This document shows positions 13,149 to 25,991 of a stretch of DNA of 64,000 nt, in pieces. The position numbers were made by a program, and so were the translations under genes. The stretch's first letter is position 1. Every line of letters begins with the position of its first letter. Origin of the DNA: Thuidium tamariscinum (lineage: Eukaryota; Streptophyta; Bryopsida; Hypnales; Thuidiaceae); contig OX344753.2 of NCBI GenBank assembly GCA_947034885.2, forward strand, positions 13,020,001 through 13,084,000, in the 5' to 3' direction. Below the pieces are notes generated by a model. It was not told where the DNA came from and searched no databases. It saw only the letters and a program-made list of their open reading frames with translations.

Positions 13149-13375
13149 GTGAATTGGCCCCCTTGCTCAACCACTCCAAGTAATTTCAAGGGTGCAAGTA
13201 AAACATAAAGTCCCCTATTTTGTGCTTATCTAGTTTACCTTGCACACTCCACCCAACTAATTGGAGGCCTCTGATTGCAAATAGGAATTTAGAATTTGAA
13301 AAAAAAAGAATTATTTGCAAAAAATAAAAAATTCCATTGTTTTTCCAAGCGGCCGAGTGAGGGGGTCAATTCAAC
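13149..13375. mobile_element. Miniature element, GGTGAATTGGCC family (copy C1)
   Basis: Begins GGTGAATTGGCCCCCTTGC and ends with the complement-type sequence GAGTGAGGGGGTCAATTCA. It is followed within a few bases by copy C2 in opposite orientation, and the pair looks like one large inverted repeat. Confidence 0.65.
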
Positions 13376-13379
13376 TAGG

Positions 13380-13602
13380 GTGAACTGACCTCCTTGCTCG
13401 GCCATTTGGGAAAACGGAACTTTTTATTTTTTGCAAATAATTCTTTTTTTTCAAATTCTAAATTCCTATTTGCTATCAGAGGCCTCCAATTAGCTATGAG
13501 GTGTGTCCTAGGTAAATTAGTTAAGCACAAACTATAGGGCTTTATGTTTTACTTGCACCCCTAAAACTACTTGGAGTGGCCGAGCGAGGGATCCAATTCA
13601 TC
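13380..13602. mobile_element. Miniature element, GGTGAATTGGCC family (copy C2)
   Basis: Begins GGTGAACTGACCTCCTTGC and ends CGAGCGAGGGATCCAATTCA. Read on the minus strand it aligns with C1 along nearly its whole length ('gaggcctctgat(t/a)gcaaatagg' and 'gaattatttgcaaaaaataaaaa'). Confidence 0.65.
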
Positions 13603-13737
13603 ATGACTGTCAATTCACCCCACCCAAATTAATTAGGTGAGACTAGAACTTACTCTAGACACGGCCCAAAATAGGAAGCTTCTTTTTCACTTTTATCCAG
13701 AGAATCCAAATTTTGCCGTGTCAGGCCCACCTTCAAT

Positions 13738-14037
13738 GGTAAAATAGGGGGCTGTAAAAGCAACCCTTTACTAGCTGATTTGCATTTTTGGGGAAGCTAA
13801 ACTCCTTAAAACAATTTTTAGTAAATTGTCGTGGTAAGAAAAATGGAATTGGCATCTAACCCAAGTCATTTCATATTTTTTGGACCTTCATGGAATTAGT
13901 TATGAATTTTTGAAGTTGAAAACACAGTGGTTTCTAAAGGCGACCCCCTCCTAAAATGTACACTTCTGGTACATGTTAGAGGCAAAATCTACCAGATCGG
14001 TTTTAGAGACAGGGTCCCAATTACAGCACGCTACCTT
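13738..14037. mobile_element. AAGGTAG-family miniature element (copy 3)
   Basis: The right end is GCACGCTACCTT. The left end is eroded. The core around 13850-13920 ('ggcatctaacccaagtcattt' and 'ttagttatgaatttttgaag') is well preserved. Confidence 0.55.
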
Positions 14038-14988
14038 ACTCCGTAGGATTCAACTCCCAGCATTTTTTCTAATGTCACAAACTCACAATTGGAATGCGTG
14101 ACAATCAGAATTTCCAGATTTGCGGGCATCTAGCGTTGACTTCGTTCAGAATCTTGTCCATTCGTTCTGTACTAATAATTTCATCCATCAACTCTGGCAT
14201 GTTGCTCTGGAATCTGGATGAACTTCATCATGATTCCTCCTTTCACGGCACTTGTGGAGTTGTGGTAAGGGAGGAGTCTCAGATACCGCTCATTGAAGGA
14301 CTGGTCCACCTTTTTCATATATTTTCTTAGATGGGAATATTTTCTGTTCATTTTTCAGTCAAAGGAAAATAGATGAGAAATCTTACAGAAGTCGTTTCAT
14401 AATTTTCAAAGCATTTGTGAATTACTTATGAATTTTCAAACACAATCTGGCATTGGGCCCTATTTCTGATTAATAGGCCTTGAAAACCTACACATGCTTG
14501 ATTTGGAAAAGAATATGACTTTGTTGAGAAACTAACATTGCAACACGTGAAAAGTAATTGAGATGGTTTCAAAATGAGACCCTTTCTAAATGTGAAATGA
14601 ATGCTTGAATCAATCATTATTTTAGATTTTTTAACATTTGTATGAAGGTAGTTGGACTACCAATTCTTATTTTGAATAAAATTAGTGGACACCTATCCAC
14701 TTAGTTAGGAATGCACCCATTTTGGATTTTAAACCATCCACTAAAGAAGTAAAAAACAACTCTTATCATGCTCTGATGTAATCAAAAGTCCATTTCCCAA
14801 TAATTTGGTATCCATTTCATAGCCTCCTCTTGGACAGTTTGGAAAGCTTGCACCATTTTCGAGCCTTCTCCTATAGTTGATTTCTTGCACAACCGAAATT
14901 CATTGGTCTATTTTTAATTTTTAATTTTAATTTATTTACCTTTTAAAGAAAATTGTTGATCAATTGAAGTGTGAACATAACTCATTTT
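14038..14988. other. Intergenic DNA, nothing recognised
   Basis: Short open frames only, with no splice-linked or motif-bearing coding sequence. Confidence 0.5.
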
Positions 14989-15295
14989 AAGGTAGTTTGC
15001 TCCAAAAGCGACCATTTAAGAGTTGATTGCCTTTGCAAGAAGTTAAACTACTTGAAATAATTTAGTTTCTAGTGGTTTTTATAAGAAGAAAAATGGAATT
15101 GGCATCTAATTCAAGTTGTTTCATATTTTTTGGACCTTCATGAAATTAGTTATGAATTTTTGAAGTTGAAATGTAGAGTCACTAAAAGTAACCACCTCCC
15201 TAAAATGTACACTATTGGTATATTGACAAAAGCAAAAGGTACCTATGTGTCATGATGACTTTTAGAGCCCATTTTCTTTTAAAGTAGACTACCTT
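14989..15295. mobile_element. AAGGTAG-family miniature element (copy 4)
   Basis: Begins AAGGTAGTTTGCTCC and ends AAGTAGACTACCTT. The core at 15100-15172 closely matches copy 3 ('tttggaccttcatg(g/a)aattag'), so copies 3 and 4 form a subfamily separate from copies 1 and 2. Confidence 0.65.
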
Positions 15296-16067
15296 ATGCA
15301 TTTGTCTAAGAAAACTTTCCATCAACTCTATAGAAATATGTATTAAAAATGTGATGAATGCAATTATAATCTATTTTGATTTTCTATTAGAAAAAATGAA
15401 ATGTTCAAAATTTGGTATTGGTTTTGAAGGTGGGTCACTTATTTATTGTACTTATATAACATTGTTTAGCAATGAGAATAGTTTGCGTTCCGTTTTGCAT
15501 TCTTGAAAAGGGAAGCCCTATAATGAACAAAATTGTCTTGTATGATTCTTCAACCAACCAAAATCCTTGAATTAACATGATAAGTCTTTCCTAGGTATTT
15601 AGCAAAGGATAATATTTTTCCTACATTTTTCCATTGCCTAGTTATAGTTAGGTAAGGTCAGAGTTACAGGACATGCATATAAGCTATATTGGTTATTCTT
15701 GCATTGATTTGCTGATCTATGTGAGCCTTCTCAATAATTCTAGCTCAATGCACATCGGTCAAGTACTTCAAGTTTTTTAGCAACACTAACCTCTAGTACA
15801 ATACCTCTTCATAATACAAAATAAATTTATGATTTCAAGGAGAATATTTGGTTTACTTCCCAATTTGCTTTAGTAAGGATTCATTCTTAGAATCATAATT
15901 CAAGTTTCAATTTGTAAATCTATATGAAGCTAAATAATGACTTGAAGGATTATGTATTCCAATAATCACTTTCAATCAACAAACAATGAAATAGCTACTA
16001 AATGGACAAAAGTAGAAAATTTATACTAACAATAGGATAGCAAATTTGTACCATTACATAGTAGGTT
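15296..16067. other. Intergenic DNA, nothing recognised
   Basis: AT-rich with no supported gene or clear repeat. Confidence 0.5.
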
Positions 16068-16119
16068 GTCTTTTGAGTGGATAGTGAGGGACAGCTCCCT
16101 CACCATCCACTCAAAAGAC
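16068..16119. repeat. Short hairpin, 24-bp arms and 4-bp loop
   Basis: GTCTTTTGAGTGGATAGTGA is mirrored by the complementary TCACCATCCACTCAAAAGAC, with a CAGC loop and about two mismatches. It lies directly upstream of the ATAAATT array. It may be the tip of a larger foldback or a structure associated with array expansion. Confidence 0.65.
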
Positions 16120-16137
16120 CCCCTTCCAAACAAAATT

Positions 16138-16272
16138 ATTTTATAAATTTTATAAATTTTATAAATTATAAATTATAAATTATAAATTATAAATTATAAA
16201 TTATAAATTATAAATTATAAATTATAAATTATAAATTATAAATTATAAATTATAAATTATAAATTATAAAAT
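16138..16272. repeat. Heptanucleotide satellite (ATAAATT)n
   Basis: About eighteen near-perfect copies of ATAAATT, starting with a few 8-bp TATAAATT variants. Self-complementary AATT and TATA cores make it prone to slippage. Confidence 0.95.
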
Positions 16273-19200
16273 TTGCATCCCCCCACACCTCTTATAATTT
16301 TCAGAAGGTTATAGGATGGACAATCAATATGGGATTTTACCCGTACACATACTCAATACACGTATTCAGTATAGGTATTCTATACTATCTGTGTATTTGT
16401 ATTGTATCCGTATTTGGACGTGTATTGTATACGTATTTAGTACTATATCCATATCCGAATTTGGACGGTTGAGATTACATCTCACGAGATTAATGGCTTG
16501 TGATTTTTTTGAGAGATCAATGGTGATTTTGAAGGTCACTATTTTTTTTTTAAATATCAATGGCTTGTAAATTTTTGAGAAAGGGGGGAGGCAACTAATA
16601 GTATCTTCTATAATCACAGAAGATAGTCACGACACACTACGTGTAGAAGGGTTGCAAGTTTTTTTTGCAAGTTTCAAGCCTGCTTCCTCTAAGTTGCAAC
16701 AAAATTTCTAGGACTAAATCTTTTAGCAATTTTTTTAAAAGTGAATCTTAAGATGGAATTGAATAATCATGCCAAGTTTTAGAGCTTACAAGTTTGTATA
16801 ATATTGTAGTGAAGGATTTGAATTTCATATGTGCAATGATTGGTAAGTTTACTATAGATTTGATAGCTTGTGAAATCATAGAGTGCTTATTTAAATACAA
16901 GAATAGAAGTTTTGAAGACTTTAACAATTAACTCTTTACTTGTGGCCAAGATTGCATGATAAACATTGGCGTGAAAGATTGTGAAATCATGCATCAATGT
17001 GTATATTAGAGGACATCTAAGGGAGGAGGTTAGTGAATGGACTACTTAAGGCAAGAAAGACATGTGTAGGAAAAGGTCTAGCAGGTAAGTTTTTTTAATA
17101 AAATTTCAGAGAAGGAAAAATTATCAAACTTGAAGGAGCAATTTTTTCAATTTTTTTTTTGAGTTACATTGAATTAGTTTAGATTTAGCAAAGTCTAATG
17201 ACCATAGGGCGCTATTAGAGCTCTAGGGCAACAATAAAAATGAATGCAAACAAGCCTTTGAACAGTGCAAGCCAATACCCAAATGCATAGCATGCATACT
17301 TGAAATGCTCATTATAGTCTTTGAAAGCATGTGTTGAACTCCATTAAGATCACTCCCAATTTTGCTTCAACTAATTCTAATTTCTATTGTTACCTAATAG
17401 CACATATTACAATCACCACTTCCATGTAATGACTACTCAAAAATTGTGCACTAACATTCATTTTGGAGCTTCTCCCAATATTCTCTCCTTCCAAACATTG
17501 CTCTGCTCTATATCAAGGACTTCAATAAAGGTGGTTCTAAATGCCTTAGCAATTTTCAAGCCTTCTCCTATACCTCTTCAAAAGCAACAAGCCATTCAAA
17601 TATACAATCAATTCCTAGGAAAAAATATTAGTGACCTCATGTTGCAATCCACTCGAACAAAAAATATTTGATTTCCCCTCTTTTCTAGTTGACATGCACG
17701 CATAATCCCTAAATGCCCAAGGCCTTTGGGGGGCTTGTAGGAATTTGCTCTAAATTGAACTAAGTTAACATTTTCATGACTTGAATCAATTCTTTTTAAT
17801 TGTAATTGTACAAAATCAAACTATTTATGTTAGAAATCATTTAGAATAAGAAAACTTAACAATATTACTTATGGATTGAAAGATTATAATGTTTGATCAT
17901 GAGGATGTTAAAACTACAAAAGTTAGTTGAAGTCTTTCAATCCTTTTTTTACATGTCAAATCTAAAACTGAAGTTGGTCACCAAAAAATGAGTTTGAAGG
18001 GCCTAACATGCATGATTCCAATCAATTTATGACTTTTCAAAATCTACTCTACAATTTTTTTTAAAGAATTTATAGTGTGACTTTTTCTCCAAAATCTAGC
18101 GTATTTGAGGCTCATTTTGAAGAGCCTTCAACACTATAGAACATCAAGATTGTAGTGGACACCCTTCCACAAAATCTTGAATAGAATAATTATAACCAAT
18201 CACTTCTAAAATCAGATTTTTGATGCTAAAACTAGACTTCAAAATGAATTTCTCAAAAGAACTAACTATTAAAAATAAATACTTGGTTAGGTTTTATGTA
18301 GCTTCAAAGTTTTCTAAAATCAAATTTTGGTGCCTCAAGTATTTAGGAGTTAAGCTCCTTAGACCATTCCCTTAAGGTCAATCAACCAATAGGGGCATAT
18401 AATGTGAGCTTGGTGGATGCATTAGGAGAGTCTAGGTTATGTCTCGTACTTGCACCACATGGCAATACATGATGGGAGGACATGGCTTGGCCAATCTCTT
18501 TTTTTATTGAAAAATAACGAATCTTGTCTAGTCATTGAATATGCCCCCACTCATGAAGTTTGGGTCCTATGTGCTTTCTACATGGAAAAGTGTGTCTTGC
18601 TTGAAAAGTTGTGTTGGATTAATTGGACCATACCTTAAGATCTATACCAAAGTACATACTACACCTTATCTATGACCCTTCATTTCCCCATTTATTCAGA
18701 AAATTTGGATGTAGTTAGGCATTTCTTAACCCCCTCTTGTGCAGTGTGAAAAAGTCCTTTTGGCTTGGCTAGACCCTAAACCCAGTTTGTACCTGTGGAC
18801 AAGCAGTTGTGGGGGGCTATTTAAACATGCCACGGTTCAACATCTTAAACAATACTATACGTGTTTTAGCTAAAATTGAGGGCTTAATAGCATAAAAAAA
18901 TTAGGAAAAACTTGGGATTTAAGGTTTAATCAAAATTCCAAAACATCAAAACCATCACAACAAGAACTACAAATTTGTTGATAGTCAAGAAAACAAAAGC
19001 AATAAGGTTTGCAAATACATTTTTTAAGAGGGAGTTGCCCACGTTCTAACCTTGCCCTCCAAAGAGGCTTGTTGGTGAATTGTTTTAGACTAGGCCCCCT
19101 CCCAACATTGCAACTAACACGTGCATTCATAACAAGCATTGAGTGGGAAGGGCCCTTTAGAGATAAAATAACTTACATGATACAAGTTTTCTAGATGCCA

Positions 19201-20186
19201 GCATTAGAGACGTTAGCTTGTCATGAGCTGATTTACCTTACATACAAGTAAGCCCTCTATCTTAAAATACAATAGAAAACATTAGATGAAATTTGAAGGC
19301 AACAAAGAGTTGTTTTAGAATTATTCCCTTGGTTGTTTTCTATGCTATGCACAAACTACAAACTAGCCTTTATAATTCAATTTTTTCAATTTTTTCAAAA
19401 AAATTCCAAACATGTTAAAATTTTGAAAATTTATTCTAAAAATAATTTTAGAATAATTTAATTAATTAATTAATATAATTTGATGTAGCATTGTTTTGAC
19501 TATATTAGAGTATTGATGGGGTAAGTTCCTATAGTTTGGAAATAGTCTCGGAATTTGAAGGAACTCATAGGTTTTTAATGCCCCAAAACTTCTTCTCATG
19601 TCTAGAGGAGCTTTGTATGTGAACCTTATTTAAAGCATGCCGATCCTTGCAGATGTCATGAGTTCTTATATTGCAAAGTGCAAGGACAATGGTTGTTTGA
19701 TGCAACTTAGACACCAATAGCAGTCAATAGCAATTTGAAATTCAACTCTTTACTAAAATCTACACTAAGTAGTGAAATTAGATTGATCCACACTAATTTC
19801 TCAACCTTTGACACTATTTGAATATTTAATGTTATCATATAAAAATGCACTACATTTGGATTAGATATTGTTGTAATTAGAACTCATGAACCTCCATGTG
19901 TATAGATGGAAATATTTTCAAAAATAACTACTGACTTTGATGGCTTATAAACTAACTTTCTTAGAGTAAGGCAAACTAATTTCAATATTTAGTGTAGGTC
20001 AAAGAAATTTTGAGTAAAGACCATTCTTAGATGTATTTATGACAACTAAATAAGTCAAACATCTCTATGCCAAATGTATCCATGACCATCTTTCACTAGA
20101 TTTCTAAATTTCTTAGTTAGAAAGGATCTCTTTACAAAAAGATGCTAGGCAATACATAGTCAAATCAAAGTCCACTTTGAATAGGC
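16273..20186. other. Intergenic DNA without a supported gene
   Basis: Around 16320-16470 there is a degenerate run of GTATT/GTATAC words. The rest has only short open frames. About 19480-19640 faintly resembles the repeats near 29690 and 47945. Confidence 0.5.
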
Positions 20187-20491
20187 AAGGTAGAAGGTCC
20201 CTAAAGAGTCCATTTTAGAGCTAAAAACTATTTAGGGAGGTGAGACTTCTTGGAATATTATTTCAATAAAATTTCCTTGTAGGACAAGTGAAATTGGCAT
20301 CTAATCCCAAGCCATTTCATATTGTTTAATCTTTATTTTTTTAAATTTTAAATTTTGTGAAATTAGTTGATGAATTTTTAAAGTAGAAACATAAGGGCCA
20401 CTACAAAGCATCCACATCTTGAAACGTACTTCTGCCTTAAAAGGACACTTTTAGCCTCCAAGCATTGGCATTGTATAGACCTCCTATATAC
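20187..20491. mobile_element. AAGGTAG-family miniature element (copy 5)
   Basis: Begins AAGGTAGAAGGTCCCTAAAG. The core is at about 20290-20390 ('ggcatctaatcccaag'), interrupted by a short AT-rich insertion. The right end has decayed ('gacctcctatataccctac'). Confidence 0.55.
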
Positions 20492-21993
20492 CCTACAATT
20501 TGATTTCACTACTAAAATTCAAAGGGCATTTCACCCTCTTATAGTAAGCCCATGCATTCTATCAAAAATGACCAATGCACAAATATCATCAAAATGATTG
20601 ACTAAGTTACATTCAGGGTGTTCTTTTTGGCTTTTTGGTGCCTAATTGCACTAGACAAAATAATTTGGCTTTAAAAGGCTATAAAAAAATGCCAAAAAAC
20701 TTCAATGAAATCATGAGACAACTTTAAAATTAAAAAAATAGATGAAATTGCTTGATCATGGATGAAAGCCATATAATACATCCAATAAGTGGATGAATGT
20801 TGCAATTTGGAGCATCATTATATCATTTTATATTGCCACCATGGCACTTCTTCAAAAATGAAAAAAAGAAGCCCTGGTTACATCGAATGTTTGAATTAGG
20901 GGTCTCAGTTGAACTGAGGAGCATTATTCTGGACATCATTGATGTTTCAACCACACTAATACTTGAATACTAATGGTACCGGGTCATATGTCTAGTTCAC
21001 ATTGTCCAGGACAAACTACAAAGAGTAACTTACAATAGGGGTTGTCACAACACCTCCAGGTGTTAGATTTTCTCTGGGAATTGAGGAAAAGGGTGAGCCA
21101 ATTGGTTTGCTGGAAGCTGGAGGTGCTGGGATACCCCTTGGGAAGGACTGAAGATGAACCTCTGAGGTTCATTCACCTCGAGTGAGACCTGCGTAAAAAC
21201 GTCTGTGCGCTTGTTAGTTGAAATGAAGATGAAATTGGTGAAGGGGCAAAAATAGTACAGCAAAGGGGTGAAACTACAAAGTGGAAGATCAAATTTTCCC
21301 AAGGAATGAATCCCAGGGAACGATTAAGCACTTGTGGAGGTGAAGAGAGCTACAGTGAATTTTCCAAGGAACGAATCCTAGGCCTGGCACAGAAGACAAA
21401 TGAAAACCTGCAATGTGGACGTTCCCAAGGAATTCCACTGCAAATGAAGGTGTTGTAACAACCCCTACTGAACTTACCATTCTTGAATAAGAAGTTAAGG
21501 CAAGTGGTTAAATCCTACCATCAAATGTATGCCCCACCAACAAGTGGATTTACTTGGGAAAAAATGCAGGAATTTTACATTTTTTGCAATTTTTTTTGTT
21601 TGCAAATTTTGAATTCATATTTGTATTCAAAGACTCCAAATTAACTAGTTAGAGAGTAGAACATACCCTAGACACGGCACTAAATAGGGGTCTTTTTTTC
21701 TTTTTTTACCCAAAAAATCCAAAATTTATCTTGTTGGTCCCACCTTTGATGGTAAGAATTAACATCTAACAAAGTAAAGCTATATGTGCAAAGATTGCAG
21801 TTATAATAAAATCAGAACATAATTTTAGGGATGGGACAACAATATGTCATGTGTTAAGGTAGAACCACCTAGTATTTCCAATCAAAGCCTTATGAGCAAT
21901 AATTAGGATGGTAGAATTGACGTAGAGGTTGGAACTCATTTCCACTATTTGAATTTGGAATTATAGTTATAGTTAGCTGCCAATTAGGAAGCT
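20492..21993. other. Intergenic DNA with repeat fragments
   Basis: About 21480-21760 resembles the GGTGAATTGGCC-type families in its middle ('gcaaattttgaattcatatttgtattcaaagactccaaatta'). 21856-21990 carries another AAGGTAGAACCACC start. No gene was recognised. Confidence 0.45.
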
Positions 21994-22400
21994 AAGGTAG
22001 AACCACTTGTAAATTTGTAATCGATCATTCAAGGTATTCTAGACATGATTTGGTGTAGTGCAAGGTCAAACAAATATTTTTAGAAGTGCAATGATAGAAA
22101 TGATGGAGATTGCAAAAGCTTTGGTAATTTTATTATATGAATTGAAATTACTATGAATTTGAAAGACAAAAGTGTGTCGGAGTCATTGCTAATCTGTAGA
22201 CTCTTCTAATTTCAACTACGCAAAAAACTATTTTTTACTAACTCCTTCCTACTTTCTTGCATACTACTTTGGAACATATGCCATGAATTTTTAGTCCCAA
22301 CTTTGGAAAGGAGAATAAAACACATTCTAGCCTTGGTTGGAAATATGTCCTTTGATAGATTGGCTAAGGATTGTTGGTTGGTTATATATGGTTCTACCTT
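21994..22400. mobile_element. AAGGTAGAACCAC family element (copy 1)
   Basis: Begins AAGGTAGAACCACTTG and ends GGTTCTACCTT. The interior shares 'gaaatga(t/g)ggagattgcaaaa.ctttggtaatttta' and 'gttggaaatatg' with copy 2 at 34310-34690. No coding capacity. Confidence 0.6.
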
Positions 22401-22702
22401 ACAATATGTCTTTCATTTTTTGTGCCTTAATAAACATGAAGTATTTTATTAGTAAATACTAATAGGAAGATTCTAAAGTTAGATATAGGTCCAAACCAAC
22501 TTTTACCTTGGTAAATTCATTGTAAATTTTGTACTTACTATAAAATTACCAAACATTTTTCTCTCTCATTGAGTTCTATCTTCCCAACTACTCATATGTA
22601 TTTACTTTCGTCATCGTTTAGCACATCATGTCTAAAAAACCTTAAGTGATTGATTTTGGGTGCCTTCACCTTTTATGTCAAAAATGACAAACCCCATAAG
22701 TT

Positions 22703-23113
22703 TTAGAGCATCTCCGCGCCTAGCTTGGGCAAATGGCCTAGCCAAGGACCACTTGTTGAGCCATTAAGGAAGCCCAGGCGCAACTAAAAAATTTGATCCA
22801 CTCCAATGCTGCCAATGAGGCGGGGAAGTAAGTTACTTTGGAATTCAAGGTGCCACCTAAGTAGATTTTGACAAGAAAAAATCTTTCTCTAATCCCAAGT
22901 GCTTCAGAAGTTGAAAAAAAGGAAAAAAAGAAGGCACGCCGAGTTGATTCTTGATTTGGTGATGGCTCGCCATTTGGTCGAGCGATTACCAAATTTGGCT
23001 AGTCCTAGCCTTTTTTTTTCTTCTCCGTGTATATTGTAGAGCAATTCAAATGGCTGAGCCTGGACACTTGCTTAGTTTGTGTCTTACTTTGCATTGTCAT
23101 GGGGATGCTCTTA
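22703..23113. mobile_element. Element with AGAGCATCTCC inverted ends (copy 2)
   Basis: TTAGAGCATCTCC on the left is mirrored by GGGGATGCTCTTA on the right, 411 bp apart. It resembles 8641-9096 in its ends and in subterminal 'aaatggc' words. Confidence 0.5.
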
Positions 23114-24299
23114 GGTTTGGAAACCTTCTAGTCTAGCAAATTGCCTATTAGAAAAAATTTCATCCATTGAGAGGGTTTGACTGTATGCAAATGTCCAATT
23201 AGAGAAAAAAAACCCAGCTAAAATTAGCCCAAACTCAACCCGTAGAGAATCCTAGCTTTTGTACCTTATCAAACTGGCAATTGGTAATTGATTTTTTTTT
23301 AATTTAAAAAAATTAATACATTTTTTTATTTCACTATATTTGTACATGGATTGAAGGTCAAACAATCCTCTATAGGGACAACATTATCTCTAAGGATCAC
23401 TAAGGTTGGAAGTGTAAAAACTACTTATTTAAGAGCATATTTACTTAGGATTTATGATATGCATATCAAAGCATTTTCTAACAAACCTTGAAGCCCCCCC
23501 CCCCAAAAAAAAAAAAAAAAGAGGAGGTCTATACATCTATCACAATTTGATTCTTAATTTTTCAACTTGAACTAAATTAGATATAATTTTCTAAAGCTTG
23601 CAATAGTAGGGTGCTATTGAAGAATACAAATAGTATTACTAAATGTCAAACAATTGTTCATCAATGGTGCAAATGGAATTTGAAAATGAAGGCATGCAAA
23701 TCTTAAACTTGAACAATATGATGCATGTAATTGCCTAGGATGGCAGAAAGTGTTCCAAGCCTTACAAATCTAGTAGCCAAATTCCATTCTTGATGATTTC
23801 ATTAAGATGTAGACCCTATAGAGAACAAACATGTTCCTTCCCCAAAGAAATCCTCAAGTTCCTATATGATGATGAAGTCATTTGATCCTCTACTATAGTT
23901 GGATGGACTATAGACGTAAGCATCCCTACCCTCACTTGAGTTTAAACTCATCACTACTTCACTTGTGTCCTAAAGCCAAATGTTACTAAGCCAAGACATG
24001 AAGTCCCTCTTAGTAAACATGTAATATGACTTTGAAAAATCAAACAATATACTCCATGTTGATGCAACATTGAGACTTCTTGTTTCAAGCCTATAGTTTG
24101 GTTTTCATGATACAACATGCACTGTACATAAAATTGACTTAATCTTTTTGCACTTTACTGCAATGTGGCTTCTCTTGATGCAATTCATTGCTATTTTAAT
24201 TAAGGAGTGCAACAAGTGTGAAAAAGGTTCTAAACCACCTCCTTGATGTATACTTATTCAATGCCACTTAGGAATATACCACTAGCCTAAAGAGCTCTA
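23114..24299. other. Intergenic DNA, nothing recognised
   Basis: AT-rich. It includes a poly-C/poly-A run at about 23496-23520 and no supported gene. Confidence 0.5.
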
Positions 24300-24470
24300 C
24301 ACTACAAGAGAATGGGGTCTTTTAAGTAGTGTCCTAGACATCATGTTTTTTAAGTAATGTCTTTTAATACGCCTTTTAAGTAAAATTTTACTAAAAGACA
24401 CATTAAAAGACATTACTTAAAAGAAATGATGTCTAGGACACTACTTAAAAGACCCCATTCTCTTGTAGTG
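24300..24470. mobile_element. CACTA-type miniature element with 3-bp target duplication
   Basis: A 171-bp, nearly perfect palindrome begins CACTACAAGAGAATGGGGTC and ends with its complement. It is flanked by CTA at 24297-24299 and 24471-24473, the 3-bp target duplication expected of CACTA transposons. The good arm pairing suggests a young copy or one maintained as a hairpin. Confidence 0.85.
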
Positions 24471-24473
24471 CTA

Positions 24474-25814
24474 TATAATCATGTATTTTAGGGAGCCTAC
24501 AAGCTATGGCAATGAAGACTAAAGAAGCATGTTTGTTTGTTTTGTTTTATTTAATTTATCATTATTATTTAACTCTTAATCTTAAAGCAATGCAACAAAA
24601 TTATGAAATAAGCTAGAAAATCTCTTGTACCTTTGTGAATGCATCTTAAATGAAACAAAACCTCTCAAAAAAATTATTGTAATGTGATGTTTGTAATTTA
24701 ATTAGTAAAAAGGAGTTGTGGGGCACCAAGTTACAAAAGGAGAGATTGCCATTCCACAAGCCTATATAAATCATCAAATAGGTGCCCATTTGGGCTTTTA
24801 GAATCAAGTTATCCTTATGTTGTTTGATGCCTAAAGACCCCTTTCTAATAAGATAATTGTATTGAATTATGGCCCTTTTCTAAAACCAACTCCAATAGAT
24901 TTTTGTCAAAACCCTACAACCTCTATAGATGTAAATCTACAATCAGTTTTGAATAATTCTATTTTCAATATTCAAATTATATATTAGTTTATTCATACAA
25001 TGCCTCAAAATATATAGTGAATTTAGAATAATATTTTGACTCCTTTTGACTTCCAACTACAGTTTTAGCAACTTCATGAGGCAAACAATGCTCAGTTTCT
25101 AATTTGAAGGCATTTAGGTGTAGTTACTTTAGCGCTTTGTATAAACTTTCTTGTAAGATAATAGACTCTCAATGATACAAAGTAGATGGAGTAAAAGAAA
25201 AAAAAAATTATATAATTGTTAGCACACAACTTCTGCCCAAAAAACATTTCTTCAAATAGGTCCTGAAATTACTAAGAACCTATTTTTCAAAACAATCTGA
25301 AAACCAAAATAAAGGAGAAAGGGAATGTTCAAATTAACGAATTCTAGTCAAGTACTCCCATCGGCGATTTGCACTCTGCAGTCTCCACCCTGCACTTCAA
25401 CGTCCCTTGCGGACGAGGTTGAATGCCATGTCAGAAATTCAACAGAAATGTCCCATCGGCGTCCTCCACCTGTCACCATGGTAGTCCAAAACAGTACACA
25501 AAGCCACCGAAATTCCAGAACATGTCGACGTCTGTAGCCACGGCGAAGCTGAGGAATCATGAAAGCATGGCGCAGGACATGTAATTAACAATTGTCCTCG
25601 CAGCACCGCGACGTAACAAGCTGTCTTCACTGCAACAGCGACAGCCCATTTGCTTCTTTGTCCTTTGCTATGTAAGTTAGCTTGATCAAGAATTCAAGAT
25701 TCATCAGGAGAATTCAATCAGCAAGGGTTGCGCAAGAATTTCGCATTTTGATCGAGCTGGTGGCAGCAATTGTTGGAGGTCTTTCAATTGGAGTTTTGGG
25801 TGCGAACGAATTGC
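24474..25814. other. Spacer and upstream region of the hydrolase gene
   Basis: 24474-25300 is AT-rich without a gene. From about 25320 the composition turns GC-richer and non-repetitive, as expected for a promoter and 5' leader. The transcription start could not be placed. A leader exon probably ends at 25815 (GCG|GTGAGT). Confidence 0.4.
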
Positions 25815-25815
25815 G

Positions 25816-25991
25816 GTGAGTTTGAATTGCATTCGGGGTTTTGGGTTTTGAGTGAACTGTTTCTTTTAGGGTTGCAAGTTAGTTGCATGGAGCTTTTGAT
25901 TGATTGCTAGCTAGAGATTTTCTTTTTCGGTACTTGGTATGTCAGTGATGTGAATTGCGGGGTGTGATCGAGTGTTGGATTGGACCTGCAG
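25816..25991 (+). other. Probable leader (5' UTR) intron of the hydrolase gene
   Basis: A consensus donor GTGAGT at 25816 and an acceptor CTGCAG ending at 25991 would remove 176 bp just upstream of the chosen start codon. It would also remove an alternative in-frame initiation codon at 25972. The model is inferred from splice signals alone. Confidence 0.45.
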
